Shown in pieces: positions 1 to 9,787 of a DNA stretch of 22,437 nt. The stretch lies in the NCBI GenBank assembly GCA_047629355.1, contig JBLHWU010000100.1, positions 1 to 22,437 of the forward strand, read 5' to 3'. The position numbers and the translations under genes were made by a program. The notes beneath the pieces were generated by a model. That model saw only the letters and a list, made by a program, of their open reading frames with translations, had not been told where the DNA came from and ran no database searches. The stretch is from CAYUNA01 sp047629355 (GTDB lineage Bacteria; Bacteroidota; Bacteroidia; Chitinophagales; Saprospiraceae). The number at the start of each line of letters is the position of its first letter. Position 1 is the first letter of the stretch.

Positions 1-107
1 TTGCAATCTCTGCATTTAAAACGCCTTTTATTTTTGCGACTCCAACCTTTAGGTCGTAGATTTGTCCCCAGACAATAAGGACATCTTTGTTGTTTGCTTG
101 AACACAT
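1..107 (-). CDS. Zinc-ribbon protein, N-terminal fragment (transposase-like), runs off left edge
   Basis: A minus-strand frame opens with ATG at 107 and stays open for 35 codons to the window edge. It carries two Cys-x2-Cys knuckles (CPYC at residues 9-12 and CRDC at 32-35) separated by 19 mostly basic and polar residues. This is the layout of the zinc ribbon at the N-terminus of IS1-type InsA and many other transposases and helix-turn-helix DNA-binding proteins; that family link is from memory. The gene starts 15 nt after the stop of the truncated methyltransferase and is read in the same direction. A second minus-strand frame is also open here, but it shows no recognisable motif. The protein could be a transposase, whose element would have cut the methyltransferase, or a DNA-binding partner of it. 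The window ends too soon to decide. Confidence 0.45.
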   Translation of the reverse strand, partial: MCSSKQQRCPYCLGTNLRPKGWSRKNKRRFKCRDC

Positions 108-122
108 CCTTCAAAGGTAGAA

Positions 123-710
123 TTATTGTCTTTTAAGCGATTTATGCGTAGATGGAATTAATTCAATAGATTTATCATTAAGTGTGCCGAAGACTACTAA
201 TCTTTTACGCCTTTGTGGAGTTCCGTAATCCTGTGCATTTACATCATAAACTGAAACTTTATAACCTACTTTTTCTAATTTATCCGTAAAATTTTTCAAA
301 ACTGCTCCACCATTAAATATTTTCAAGGACATTACATTTTCCATTGAAATAATTTCAGGCATCGTAGCTACAATCAAGTCTGCAAATTTATTTAACAACT
401 TCCATTTACTATCTTTCTCTATTTCTGAAATGTTTTTTCGCTTTTTATTATAAAGCGAAAAAGGTTGGCATGGAGCACAACCTACTAAAATTTTCTTTTT
501 GCCTTTTGGATAGAAAGAACCTAATTCCTCTGGTGTTAAATCAAAAACATTAATATGATAAAATTTAGCACCTTTGTTATTCTGATTATAAGCATATTCA
601 CAAGATTTATCAAAATCTATTCCTGCTACAACATTGATTTTTTTCTTTATTAACCCATATGTAAGTCCTCCTACACCACAAAAAAGGTCAACTACTGCAT
701 AATCTTTCAT
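123..710 (-). CDS. C5 cytosine DNA methyltransferase, catalytic part only (C-terminally truncated)
   Basis: This enzyme family transfers a methyl group from S-adenosylmethionine to C5 of cytosine in DNA. Counting from the ATG at 710, motif I (DLFCGVGG) is at residues 8-15, motif IV (GCAPCQPFS, catalytic Cys81) at 77-85, motif VI (ENV) at 124-126 and motif VIII (QDYGTPQRRKR) at 160-170. The frame stops at 195 residues, whereas family members usually have 300-400 or more. The target-recognition domain and motifs IX and X are missing. An upstream TTG at 728 is in frame, but the ATG at 710 lies just before the normal N-terminus and is preferred. The gene is more AT-rich than rpoC, which suggests transfer. 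It is probably a remnant. A two-subunit enzyme, as known for AquI (alpha subunit with motifs I-VIII), is possible but unproven, because no partner with motifs IX-X is visible. Confidence 0.85.
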   Translation of the reverse strand: MKDYAVVDLFCGVGGLTYGLIKKKINVVAGIDFDKSCEYAYNQNNKGAKFYHINVFDLTPEELGSFYPKGKKKILVGCAPCQPFSLYNKKRKNISEIEKDSKWKLLNKFADLIVATMPEIISMENVMSLKIFNGGAVLKNFTDKLEKVGYKVSVYDVNAQDYGTPQRRKRLVVFGTLNDKSIELIPSTHKSLKRQ

Positions 711-806
711 TGTCTCATTTTTAAGCAAAAAAAATTTTTATACTTGATTTTTTATACTTCTATGCAACAATTTTTTTTAAATTCTAAAAACAGTTCAATA
801 GATTCA

Positions 807-846
807 CAAAAAAAGCCCCTCTGCATCACACAGAAGGGCTTTCTTT
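807..846 (-). terminator. Rho-independent terminator after rpoC (bidirectional form)
   Basis: The arms 814-823 (AGCCCCTCTG) and 831-840 (CAGAAGGGCT) form a 10-bp stem with one C-A mismatch and a 7-nt loop. On the minus strand the stem is followed by a run of seven T, and it lies 28 nt after the rpoC stop. A T-rich stretch on the plus side makes it usable in both directions. It separates the rpo operon from the methyltransferase patch. Confidence 0.9.
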
Positions 847-867
847 TATCTTAAAAAAACTTCAGCT

Positions 868-3800
868 TTAATCCTGAAATTCATCAAATTCCTCCATCAT
901 TGCTCGACGCTCTCGATAGTGGTCATGCGCTTCCTTCGTTGTTACCGTCATATCACGGAATTTACGAAGTCCCGTACCTGCAGGAATGTTTTTCCCTACA
1001 ATTACGTTCTCTTTCAGACCTACTAAGTAATCACGTTTCGCACCAATTGCCGCAGAACTCAATACTTTCGTCGTCTCCTGGAACGATGCCGCTGAAATCC
1101 AGCTAAACACACCCAAAGAAGATTTCGTAATACCTTGCAACAACGGACTTGAGGTAGCCGAAACTGCATCACGGAATTGAGCTGGTTTCTTATCATTACG
1201 TTTCAAGAAAGAGTTTTCCTCTCTCAATTGACGCAACGTTACCAACTGTCCTGGCTTCAATTTAGAAGAATCACCAGCTTCAGTAATGAATTTCTTGTCG
1301 TAAACGAAATCGTTTCCTTTCAAGAAATCATACTTTTCAACAGCTTCGCCTTCCAAAAATGTCGTATCCCCTGCATCCTCAATCTGTACCCGACGCATCA
1401 TCTGACGCACAATCACTTCGATGTGTTTGTCATTGATACCGATACCCTGAGAACGATATACTTCCTGAATTCCATTCACAATGTACTGCTGTACGGCGTG
1501 TGGACCTTTGATATTCAAAATGTCCCGTGGCGCAGTTGCACCATCCGAAAGCAATGTACCGGCACGTACGAAGTCACCTTCTTGTACCAACATGTGCTTA
1601 GACAAGCCAACCAAGTATTTGCGTTTTTGACCATCTTTAGAAGTAACGATAGTCTCGCGATTACCCCGCTTGATTTTACCGAAACTAACCGTACCATCAA
1701 TCTCTGAAACAACCGCTGGATTAGATGGGTTCCGTGCCTCAAATAGCTCTGTTACCCGTGGCAAACCACCCGTAATATCCTGAATCTTACCTTGTTTCCG
1801 AGGAATCTTCACAATTTTATCACCCGCTTTCACTTCCTGACCATCTTCAATTGAGATGTAAGAACCTACTGGCAAGTTATACGATTTCATATCTTCTCCA
1901 TCAGGACTAACAATCTTGATGGTTGGAATCAAACGTTTGTTTTTACTCTCCACAACTACTTTCTCAGAATATCCAGTCGCATCATCCCGCTCAACACGGA
2001 ATGTTGTACCTTCTTCGATTGCTTCAAATTGAGCAATACCAGGAAATTCTGTAATAATTACCGAGTTAAATGGATCCCACTCACAAATCATCGTGCCTTT
2101 AGCCGCGTTTTCTTCTCCTTTTTTCACTTTGTCGCCGTCTTTGACAAACAACGTCGCACCGTAAGGAATAAAGTGAGAAACATACATCTTCGTGCCTTTT
2201 GGCTCCATGATGCGAATTTCCCCTGTTCGAGAAAGTACGACTTGATTTTCTTTACCGTTTTCGTCTACACTTGTCGTTGTTCGGATATTATCAAACTCCA
2301 AACGTCCTTCAAATTTAGACCGAATTGAGGACTCCGATTTAGATACCGATGCGATACCACCAACGTGAAACGTTCGAAGTGTCAACTGTGTACCCGGCTC
2401 ACCAATCGACTGTGCTGCAATAATTCCTACTGCATCACCCATCTCTGCAATCCGTCCTGTTGCTAAGTTTTTACCGTAACACTTACGACAAACACCACGC
2501 TCAACATCACAAGTCAAGACTGACCGAATAGTGACCATTTCAATACCTTCGTCTTCAATGTATTTCGCTGATTTTACATCAATGTACTCCGCAGCTTTCA
2601 AGATGATTTCATCTGTAACTGGGTGTGTAACATCATGCAAAGTATATCGACCTGCAATTCTACTTGCTAAAGAATCAATTACTTTTTCATTCTCTTTCAA
2701 AGAGATGGTATCAATACCACGCAACGTTTCACAGTCTTCTTCCATGATAACAACGTCCTGAGAAACATCCACCAAACGACGAGTCAAATAACCCGCATCG
2801 GCAGTTTTCAAGGCTGTATCGGCAAGACCTTTACGCGCACCGTGCGTAGAGATAAAGTATTCCAAAACTGACAATCCATCTACGAAGTTCGAAAGAATTG
2901 GATTTTCAATAATTGCTCCACCTGTATCACCAGATTTTCGCGGTTTCGCCATCAATCCCCGAAGTCCACACAACTGCTTAATCTGCTGTTGAGAACCCCG
3001 CGCTCCTGAGTGCAACATCATGTAAACCGAGTTAAAACCCTGTTTGTGTGTTGCCAATTCATTCATCAACGTTCGCGTAATCTCGCTATCTGCTTCTGTC
3101 CAAATATCAATAATTTTGTTGTAACGCTCATTATTGGTAATCAGACCCATGTTATAATTCTCCCAAATTCCATCCACTTCTGCTTGCGCATCTTCCAACT
3201 GCTTTTGCTTAATGGTAGGATTAATCAAGTCTCCTAAGTTAAACGACAATCCACCTTTGAATGCCCACAAGAAACCTAATTCTTTAATTGCATCCAAACA
3301 TTTTGCAGTCAACGCAAAGCTTGTTCTATCAATGATATCACCGATAATTCGACGCAAGTTTTTCTTCGTCAACAACTCATTAATGTAAGGAATCTCCTCT
3401 GGTACTCGGCTATTGAAAATTACTCGACCACAAGTGGTGTCAATTCGCGCCAACTTCATTCCGCCTTCATCATCGTCTACCATTGCTCGTACTTGAATGT
3501 GCGAGTGCAAGTCCAATTGCCCTTCATTATAAGCAATCAAAACCTCTTCTTCCGAGTAAAAGCGTTTGCCTTCACCCTTCATTGTATATTCTGGAGTTGA
3601 TTTTTTACCTTTAGTTATATAGTACAATCCAAGTACCATATCCTGAGAAGGCAAGGCAATCGGCGTACCGTTTTGCGGGTTCAACATGTTGTGCGAAGAC
3701 AACATCAAAACCTGCGCTTCCAAAATCGCCGCGTGGCTCAATGGAACGTGTACTGCCATCTGGTCACCATCAAAATCGGCGTTAAATGCCGCACATGCCA

Positions 3801-5196
3801 AGGGGTGCAACTGAATTGCTTTACCTTCAATCAATGTCGGCTGGAACGCCTGAATTGACAGACGGTGCAACGTTGGTGCCCGATTCAACATGATAGGGTG
3901 ACCCTTCAAGATGTTTTCCAAAATTTCCCAAATTACTGGGTCTTTTCGGTCAACCAATTTCTTCGCAGATTTTACCGTTTTCACGATACCCCGCTCTATC
4001 AATTTTCTAATGACAAAGGGCTTGAACAACTCGGCAGCCATACCTTTCGGCAAACCACATTCGTGCAATTTCAAGTTTGGTCCAACTACAATTACGGAAC
4101 GACCAGAGTAATCTACCCGTTTACCCAACAAGTTTTGACGGAAACGACCTTGCTTACCTTTCAAAATATCCGAAAGGGATTTCAATGCACGACCACCTTC
4201 CGCTTTTACTGCGTTAGATTTTCTTGAATTGTCAAATAAAGAATCTACTGCCTCTTGCAACATCCGCTTCTCATTCCGCAAGATTACTTCTGGAGCTTTG
4301 ATTTCCAAAAGTCTTTTCAAACGGTTGTTACGAATAATTACCCGACGGTACAAGTCATTCAAATCCGAACTTGCAAAACGACCACCATCCAATGGTACCA
4401 ATGGACGCAATTCCGGCGGCACAACTGGCAAATATTGGATAATTGTCCATTCTGGACGGTTTTCAATCCGAGTCAAACCATCACGGAATGCTTCCACAAC
4501 TCTCAAACGCTTCAAGGCTTCAGATTTCCGTTGTTGCGACGTTTCATTTGCAGCCTGGTGGCGCAAATCGTAGCTCAACTGGTCTAAATCCAACCGCATC
4601 AACAAATCACGGACTGCTTCTGCACCCATTTTTGCGATAAACTTGGTTGGGTCCTCGTCGTCCAACTGCTGATTTTCTGGCGGCAATGCGTCCAAAATAT
4701 CCAAGTACTCCTCTTCCGTAAGCAAATCCATTTTGCCCAACTCATTCTCCTTAATACCTGGATTAATGACGACATATCGCTCGTAGTAGATGATTGTTTC
4801 CAATTTCTTAGAAGACAATCCCAACATGTAACCAATCTTGTTCGGCAATGATTTAAAAAACCAAATATGCACTACAGGAACGACCAACTTAATGTGTCCC
4901 ATGCGTTCCCGACGCACTTTTTTCTCCGTCACCTCAACTCCACAACGGTCACAGACGATACCTTTATATCGAATCCGTTTATACTTACCACAGTAACACT
5001 CATAATCTTTGACAGGTCCGAAAATGCGCTCACAAAATAGCCCATCTCTTTCCGGCTTATAAGACCGATAGTTAATCGTTTCCGGCTTCAACACCTCTCC
5101 ATAAGAGCGTTCCAGAATATCATCCGGCGATGATAAGCTGATGGTGATGCTGTCGAAATTTTGTGCCTGAATGGCAGGTTTTTTCTTAAATGGCAT
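868..5196 (-). CDS. rpoC: DNA-directed RNA polymerase subunit beta'
   Basis: This is the largest subunit of RNA polymerase and forms the clamp, part of the active centre and the bridge helix and trigger loop. The protein has 1442 residues, normal for Bacteroidota. The N-terminal zinc ribbon uses C67, C69, C82 and C85. The catalytic magnesium loop NADFDGDQM is at 472-480. The bridge-helix/trigger-loop region, including THGARKGLADTALKTADAGY, lies at about 775-807. The second zinc site uses C822, C896, C903 and C906. The start MPFKKKPAIQ is 98 nt after rpoB and has only a weak AGGAT upstream. The gene is intact and last in the operon, with a terminator just downstream. I see no frameshift or missing key residue. 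Confidence 0.99.
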   Translation of the reverse strand: MPFKKKPAIQAQNFDSITISLSSPDDILERSYGEVLKPETINYRSYKPERDGLFCERIFGPVKDYECYCGKYKRIRYKGIVCDRCGVEVTEKKVRRERMGHIKLVVPVVHIWFFKSLPNKIGYMLGLSSKKLETIIYYERYVVINPGIKENELGKMDLLTEEEYLDILDALPPENQQLDDEDPTKFIAKMGAEAVRDLLMRLDLDQLSYDLRHQAANETSQQRKSEALKRLRVVEAFRDGLTRIENRPEWTIIQYLPVVPPELRPLVPLDGGRFASSDLNDLYRRVIIRNNRLKRLLEIKAPEVILRNEKRMLQEAVDSLFDNSRKSNAVKAEGGRALKSLSDILKGKQGRFRQNLLGKRVDYSGRSVIVVGPNLKLHECGLPKGMAAELFKPFVIRKLIERGIVKTVKSAKKLVDRKDPVIWEILENILKGHPIMLNRAPTLHRLSIQAFQPTLIEGKAIQLHPLACAAFNADFDGDQMAVHVPLSHAAILEAQVLMLSSHNMLNPQNGTPIALPSQDMVLGLYYITKGKKSTPEYTMKGEGKRFYSEEEVLIAYNEGQLDLHSHIQVRAMVDDDEGGMKLARIDTTCGRVIFNSRVPEEIPYINELLTKKNLRRIIGDIIDRTSFALTAKCLDAIKELGFLWAFKGGLSFNLGDLINPTIKQKQLEDAQAEVDGIWENYNMGLITNNERYNKIIDIWTEADSEITRTLMNELATHKQGFNSVYMMLHSGARGSQQQIKQLCGLRGLMAKPRKSGDTGGAIIENPILSNFVDGLSVLEYFISTHGARKGLADTALKTADAGYLTRRLVDVSQDVVIMEEDCETLRGIDTISLKENEKVIDSLASRIAGRYTLHDVTHPVTDEIILKAAEYIDVKSAKYIEDEGIEMVTIRSVLTCDVERGVCRKCYGKNLATGRIAEMGDAVGIIAAQSIGEPGTQLTLRTFHVGGIASVSKSESSIRSKFEGRLEFDNIRTTTSVDENGKENQVVLSRTGEIRIMEPKGTKMYVSHFIPYGATLFVKDGDKVKKGEENAAKGTMICEWDPFNSVIITEFPGIAQFEAIEEGTTFRVERDDATGYSEKVVVESKNKRLIPTIKIVSPDGEDMKSYNLPVGSYISIEDGQEVKAGDKIVKIPRKQGKIQDITGGLPRVTELFEARNPSNPAVVSEIDGTVSFGKIKRGNRETIVTSKDGQKRKYLVGLSKHMLVQEGDFVRAGTLLSDGATAPRDILNIKGPHAVQQYIVNGIQEVYRSQGIGINDKHIEVIVRQMMRRVQIEDAGDTTFLEGEAVEKYDFLKGNDFVYDKKFITEAGDSSKLKPGQLVTLRQLREENSFLKRNDKKPAQFRDAVSATSSPLLQGITKSSLGVFSWISAASFQETTKVLSSAAIGAKRDYLVGLKENVIVGKNIPAGTGLRKFRDMTVTTKEAHDHYRERRAMMEEFDEFQD

Positions 5197-5247
5197 ATCC
5201 TATATTATTTGAAGTCTTTTTTTAATAAAAATGCGAAAACTTCGAAA

Positions 5248-5280
5248 GGAGGTCTCCAAATTTTAAATTTAGAAACCTCC
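5248..5280 (-). other. Intercistronic hairpin between rpoB and rpoC
   Basis: This 33-nt stretch, 12 nt after the rpoB stop, is an almost perfect inverted repeat. On the minus strand its first half starts GGAGGTTTCTAAATT, and all 15-16 facing positions pair, two of them as G-U. As RNA it would be a very stable rod. No T run follows directly, so an RNA-processing or mRNA-stabilising hairpin fits better than a terminator. The sequence also contains GGAGG, which could look like a Shine-Dalgarno site, but it is about 70 nt from the rpoC start and buried in the stem. Confidence 0.75.
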
Positions 5281-5292
5281 ATCCATTATTTT

Positions 5293-8200
5293 CTAATCAA
5301 ATTTCACATCCAAAGCCAATCCTCTCAACTCATGAATCAATACATTAAATGATTCAGGAATGTTTGGTTCTGGCAAGACATCTCCTTTTACAATCGCTTC
5401 ATACGCTTTTGCTCGACCTTGAATATCATCTGATTTAATTGTCAATAACTCCCGCAAGATGTTCGACGCACCGAATGCCTCCAATGCCCAAACCTCCATC
5501 TCACCAAAACGCTGTCCACCAAACTGAGCTTTACCACCCAATGGTTGTTGCGTAATCAACGAGTACGGTCCGATTGAACGAGCGTGCATCTTATCATCTA
5601 CCATGTGTGATAATTTCAACATGTAGATAACACCAACGGTTGCTTGCTGGTGGAAACGGTCACCCGTTTCGCCATCAGAAAGGTAAGTTTGACCCAATGA
5701 AGGCAAACCACATTTCTGAATCCACTCTTCGATTTCGTCTTGTCGCGCTCCATCAAAAATCGGTGTACCAAATTTGACACCCAATTTTTCACCTGCCCAA
5801 CCCAAAACGGTTTCGAAAATCTGACCCAAGTTCATCCGAGAAGGTACACCCAATGGATTCAATACGATATCCACTGGCGTTCCGTCTTCCAAGAATGGCA
5901 TATCTTCCATCCGTACAATCCGAGATACGATACCTTTATTACCGTGACGACCAGCGAGTTTGTCACCCACTTTCAGCTTACGCTTCTTCGCCATGTAAAC
6001 TTTCGCCAATTTCAATACACCTGCTGGTAATTCGTCACCAATCGAAATATTGAATTTTTCGCGCTTGTATCGACCAACTTCCTCGTTCAACTTGATGCTA
6101 TAATTGTGTAGCAAAGTCGCAACAAGAGCATTCATCGTTTCCTCGTTCGTCCAGTTAGAGTAGTCAATGGTGCTATAGTCCATTTCCCGCAATACTTCCG
6201 AACCGAATTTCGTACCTTTTGGAATCAACATTTCCTGATAGATGCTTTTCACACCTTCAGACGTTTTGTCTTTCAACAAAATCAATAGTTTATCCACCAA
6301 AATGGTCTTCAATTCATTCAAAGCAATCGCGTGTTGCTCATCTAATTTCACCAACAATTCCTTCTCCTGCGACTTCTGAACTTTGTCTTTTTTCGCACGA
6401 GCAAACAACTGTTTGTTGATAATCACCCCTTTAGTTGATGGCGGCGCTTTCAAAGAAGCATCTTTTACATCACCTGCTTTGTCACCAAAGATGGCACGCA
6501 ATAGTTTCTCCTCTGGTGTCGGGTCACTCTCTCCTTTTGGTGTAATTTTTCCAATCAGAATGTCACCTTCCTTCACCCACGCACCGACACGAATGATACC
6601 ATTTTCATCCAAATCTTTCGTCGCGTCTTCACTCACGTTTGGAATATCATTGGTCAATTCTTCTTCACCCAACTTGGTATCCCGTACATCTAAATCAAAG
6701 TGTTCAATATGCAAAGACGTAAATACATCTTCCTTAACCACCCGTTCAGACAATACAATTGCATCCTCAAAGTTATACCCTTTCCAAGGCATAAATGCTA
6801 CTTTCAGGTTTTGGCCCAAAGCCAACTCCCCCTTCTGTGTTGCATATCCATCACAAAGAATTTGTCCTTTTTGAACCCGCTGTCCTTTACGAACGATTGG
6901 TTTCAAATTCACACAAGTTCCTTGATTCGTTCGACGGAATTTCGTCAAAATGTAGGTTTTACGATTGTCCTCAAAAGAAACCAATTGTTGTTCCTCCGTT
7001 CTGTCATATCGAATTACAACTTCCGTTGCATCTACATATTCAACAACACCATCACCTTCTGCATTAATCAACATCCGCGAGTCACGCGCCACTTTTCCTT
7101 CCAAACCTGTACCGACAATCGGCGAAGTTGGTTTAATCAATGGAACTGCCTGACGCTGCATGTTTGACCCCATCAGGGCACGATTCGCATCATCATTCTC
7201 CAAAAACGGAATCATCGAAGCCGACACCCCAACAATCTGGTTTGGTGCAACATCCATGTATTCAATTTCTGACGGTGTCAAAACTGGAAATTCCCCGTGT
7301 TCTCGACACTTAACTCTATCTCCTATAAATGCTCCGTCTTCTGACAACGGCGCATTTGCTTGTGCTACTTTTTTATAATCCTCACCCTCTGCAGATAAGT
7401 ATTGTGCTGGGTGATGGATATCTACCACACCGTCAACAACTGGTCGGTAAGGTGTTTCCAAGAAGCCCATTTTATTCACTTTCGCGTGAACGCACAAAGT
7501 AGAGATCAAACCAATGTTTGGTCCCTCTGGCGTTTCAATCGTACAAAGACGACCGTAGTGAGAATAGTGAACATCCCGTACCTCAAATCCCGCACGTTCC
7601 CGTGATAGACCTCCAGGTCCAAGAGCAGAAATACGACGTTTGTGCGTAATTTCCGACAACGGATTGGTTTGATCAAGAAATTGAGATAACTGGCTCGTTC
7701 CAAAAAACGAGTTAATTACGGACGATAAAGTCCGAGCATTAATCAAGTCAATAGGTGTAAATACCTCATTGTCCCGCACATTCATCCGTTCCCGAATTGT
7801 TCGTGCCATCCGCGCCAAACCTACACCAAATTGAGCATACAATTGCTCACCGACAGTCCGTACCCGACGGTTACTTAAGTGATCAATATCATCAATTTCC
7901 GCTTTTTGATTCATCAATTGCACCAAGTACTTTACGATGGCAATGATGTCTTCTTTCGTCAATACCAATGTTTCCATTGGGATGTCTTCCTGAAGTTTAC
8001 GGTTGATTTTATAACGACCAACTTCTCCCAAGTTATAACGCTTATCAGAGAAGAACAACTTGTCGATAATACCACGAGCAGTCTCGTCATCTGGCGGCTC
8101 GGTGCCACGCAATTGACGATAGATATAATTCACCGCCTCGATTTCAGACGAAGACGGGTCTTTTTGCAATGTATTGTAGATAATCGAGTAATCTTCTTCA

Positions 8201-9111
8201 ATATCTTCTCGTTGCAAGATGATATTTTCGTTACCCGAATCTATAATTTCTTCGATATTATCTTCATCCAACACCACATCACGCTCCAAGATAATCTCGT
8301 TCCGTTCGATAGTTACTACCTCACCAGTATCCTCATCTACGAAATCCTCCGTCCATGTTTTCAAAACACGAGCAGCTAATTTTCGCCCTACTGCTTCTTC
8401 CAAAGCATCACGCGTTGCTGGTACTTCGTAAGCCAAATCGAACAAATCCAATACCGCTTTATCCGAGTCAAAACCAATCGCTCGCATCAAAGTCGTTACC
8501 GGGAATTTTTTCTTACGATCAATATATGCGTACATGACATTGTTAATGTCAGTCGCAAATTCCATCCAAGCTCCTTTAAAAGGAATTACCCGTGCCGAAT
8601 AAATTTTAGTACCATTCGGGTGGTAAGTCTGTCCAAAGAATACCCCTGGAGAACGGTGTAATTGAGACACCACTACTCTTTCCGCACCATTGACAACAAA
8701 CGTTCCTTTTGGCGTCATATATGGGATATTTCCTAAGAAAACATCCTGTACAATCGTCTCAAAATCAACGTGTTCCTCATCATTACACGAAAGGCGTAAT
8801 TTTGCTTTAAGGGGGACACTATAAGTTAATCCACGCTGCATACACTCAGGAATGGAGTAACGCGGCGGGTCAACGAAATAATCTAAAAATTCCAGCACGA
8901 AGATGTTTCTCGCATCTGTGATGGGGAAGTTTTCCTGAAATACCCTATATAAGCCTTCATTCATTCTGTTCTCAGGAGTTGTTTCCAATTGGAAAAACTC
9001 CCAGAAAGACTTCAATTGAATTTCCAGAAAATCAGGATATTCTGATGGTAATTTAATTTTACCAAAACTAATCCTCTTTTCTTCGGCTGTTGCAGTTCCG
9101 ATTGCGGTCAT
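5293..9111 (-). CDS. rpoB: DNA-directed RNA polymerase subunit beta
   Basis: This is the second-largest RNA polymerase subunit and forms the other half of the catalytic cleft. It has 1272 residues, typical for the phylum. The rifampicin-binding region lies at residues 469-501 and includes SQLSQFLDQTNPLSEITHKR. D480, H490 and S495 correspond to E. coli D516, H526 and S531, and all carry the sensitive-type residue. GRLCTIETPEGPNIGLI follows at 520-536. The start MTAIGTATAEEKRISF was chosen because it is the first ATG of the frame and precedes the conserved N-terminus. The gene lies between rplL and rpoC in the usual order, but a 696-nt spacer separates it from rplL. No disruption is seen. Confidence 0.99.
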   Translation of the reverse strand: MTAIGTATAEEKRISFGKIKLPSEYPDFLEIQLKSFWEFFQLETTPENRMNEGLYRVFQENFPITDARNIFVLEFLDYFVDPPRYSIPECMQRGLTYSVPLKAKLRLSCNDEEHVDFETIVQDVFLGNIPYMTPKGTFVVNGAERVVVSQLHRSPGVFFGQTYHPNGTKIYSARVIPFKGAWMEFATDINNVMYAYIDRKKKFPVTTLMRAIGFDSDKAVLDLFDLAYEVPATRDALEEAVGRKLAARVLKTWTEDFVDEDTGEVVTIERNEIILERDVVLDEDNIEEIIDSGNENIILQREDIEEDYSIIYNTLQKDPSSSEIEAVNYIYRQLRGTEPPDDETARGIIDKLFFSDKRYNLGEVGRYKINRKLQEDIPMETLVLTKEDIIAIVKYLVQLMNQKAEIDDIDHLSNRRVRTVGEQLYAQFGVGLARMARTIRERMNVRDNEVFTPIDLINARTLSSVINSFFGTSQLSQFLDQTNPLSEITHKRRISALGPGGLSRERAGFEVRDVHYSHYGRLCTIETPEGPNIGLISTLCVHAKVNKMGFLETPYRPVVDGVVDIHHPAQYLSAEGEDYKKVAQANAPLSEDGAFIGDRVKCREHGEFPVLTPSEIEYMDVAPNQIVGVSASMIPFLENDDANRALMGSNMQRQAVPLIKPTSPIVGTGLEGKVARDSRMLINAEGDGVVEYVDATEVVIRYDRTEEQQLVSFEDNRKTYILTKFRRTNQGTCVNLKPIVRKGQRVQKGQILCDGYATQKGELALGQNLKVAFMPWKGYNFEDAIVLSERVVKEDVFTSLHIEHFDLDVRDTKLGEEELTNDIPNVSEDATKDLDENGIIRVGAWVKEGDILIGKITPKGESDPTPEEKLLRAIFGDKAGDVKDASLKAPPSTKGVIINKQLFARAKKDKVQKSQEKELLVKLDEQHAIALNELKTILVDKLLILLKDKTSEGVKSIYQEMLIPKGTKFGSEVLREMDYSTIDYSNWTNEETMNALVATLLHNYSIKLNEEVGRYKREKFNISIGDELPAGVLKLAKVYMAKKRKLKVGDKLAGRHGNKGIVSRIVRMEDMPFLEDGTPVDIVLNPLGVPSRMNLGQIFETVLGWAGEKLGVKFGTPIFDGARQDEIEEWIQKCGLPSLGQTYLSDGETGDRFHQQATVGVIYMLKLSHMVDDKMHARSIGPYSLITQQPLGGKAQFGGQRFGEMEVWALEAFGASNILRELLTIKSDDIQGRAKAYEAIVKGDVLPEPNIPESFNVLIHELRGLALDVKFD

Positions 9112-9140
9112 GTGTTAGAAGATGTTTAATTGGTGGTGAT

Positions 9141-9168
9141 GGTTAGTGGTTAATGATTAATGGTTTTA
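9141..9168 (+). repeat. Heptad repeat copy A (GGTTAAT-type)
   Basis: Four 7-nt units follow each other: GGTTAGT, GGTTAAT, GATTAAT, GGTTTTA. The array lies about 30 nt upstream of the rpoB start. It belongs to the same family as the copies at 17409, 19661, 19712 and 20529. Confidence 0.7.
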
Positions 9169-9429
9169 AACATCCTTCATTTTCACTTTACCCTTTCCAC
9201 ACTATTATATAAAGGAACTATTTTTCAAATAAAAATTATACTTAAAATGAAAGCTAAAAGAGCGGAGTACTAATCTGTACCAATTCTAGTTTTCATTTTG
9301 ACTTTAACTTTCATTCCTAACGGTTTGGCACATTTTATGCTTTTTTAAATATGAAAAAGCTGCTGTTTATAAAATCGTCCTAATTAGCATTTTATGAAGT
9401 GTCAATTTTCTAAATCTAACACAACTTGC

Positions 9430-9437
9430 CAAACCTA
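9430..9437 (-). promoter_or_regulatory. Possible Bacteroidota-type -7 element upstream of rpoB
   Basis: The minus strand reads TAGGTTTG, a full match to the TAnnTTTG -7 motif known for Bacteroidota. It lies about 320 nt upstream of the rpoB start. No clear TTTG element is seen at the expected -33 distance, so this is only a candidate. The same bases form one arm of an inverted repeat. Confidence 0.25.
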
Positions 9438-9730
9438 TTCGTAATGGTAAAAAAATAAATGTTGCCAGAATATCGGACTTATATTTTACCGTTACTTAGT
9501 GAAAATCATTCTTTTCACGTATGTTCGTTTTCTTTTCAAAATTAGAAGCCACCCTTTGTAACAGTTCATTTCAGATAAAAGTTTAGCTAAAATAGAAAAG
9601 TCATTAGACGACGATAGGCTTAACCAGATTACAACATCCTGTTAAGCCTCAATTGCTAAAATTTAATATGTAAAAAAAGCGATTTTTGAATCATTTTAAA
9701 CTTTAGTAAGTAGCAATTTCAGTGAAAATT

Positions 9731-9787
9731 AAAAAGCAGTAGTTGGCAGCCTGCCCAAGCAAAAATGCTCGTAACAAACTGCCTACC
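9731..9787 (-). terminator. Terminator-like hairpin or attenuator after rplL
   Basis: GCAG (46-49 of the 9700 block) pairs with CTGC at 9779-9782, and GTAG at 9739-9742 pairs with CTAC at 9783-9786, with a 3-nt bulge. On the minus strand the stem is followed by TGC and then five T. It starts about 20 nt after the rplL stop. Partial termination between rplL and rpoB is known in E. coli; here it is inferred from position and shape. Confidence 0.4.

Noticed and set aside
711..728. TTG start upstream of the methyltransferase
   Set aside because: The ATG at 710 lies closer to motif I, at the usual distance, and ATG is the much more common start.
868..9111. Many plus- and minus-strand frames of 60-176 codons inside rpoC and rpoB
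   Set aside because: All are fully overlapped by the intact polymerase genes, show no family motifs and have compositions expected of alternative frames.
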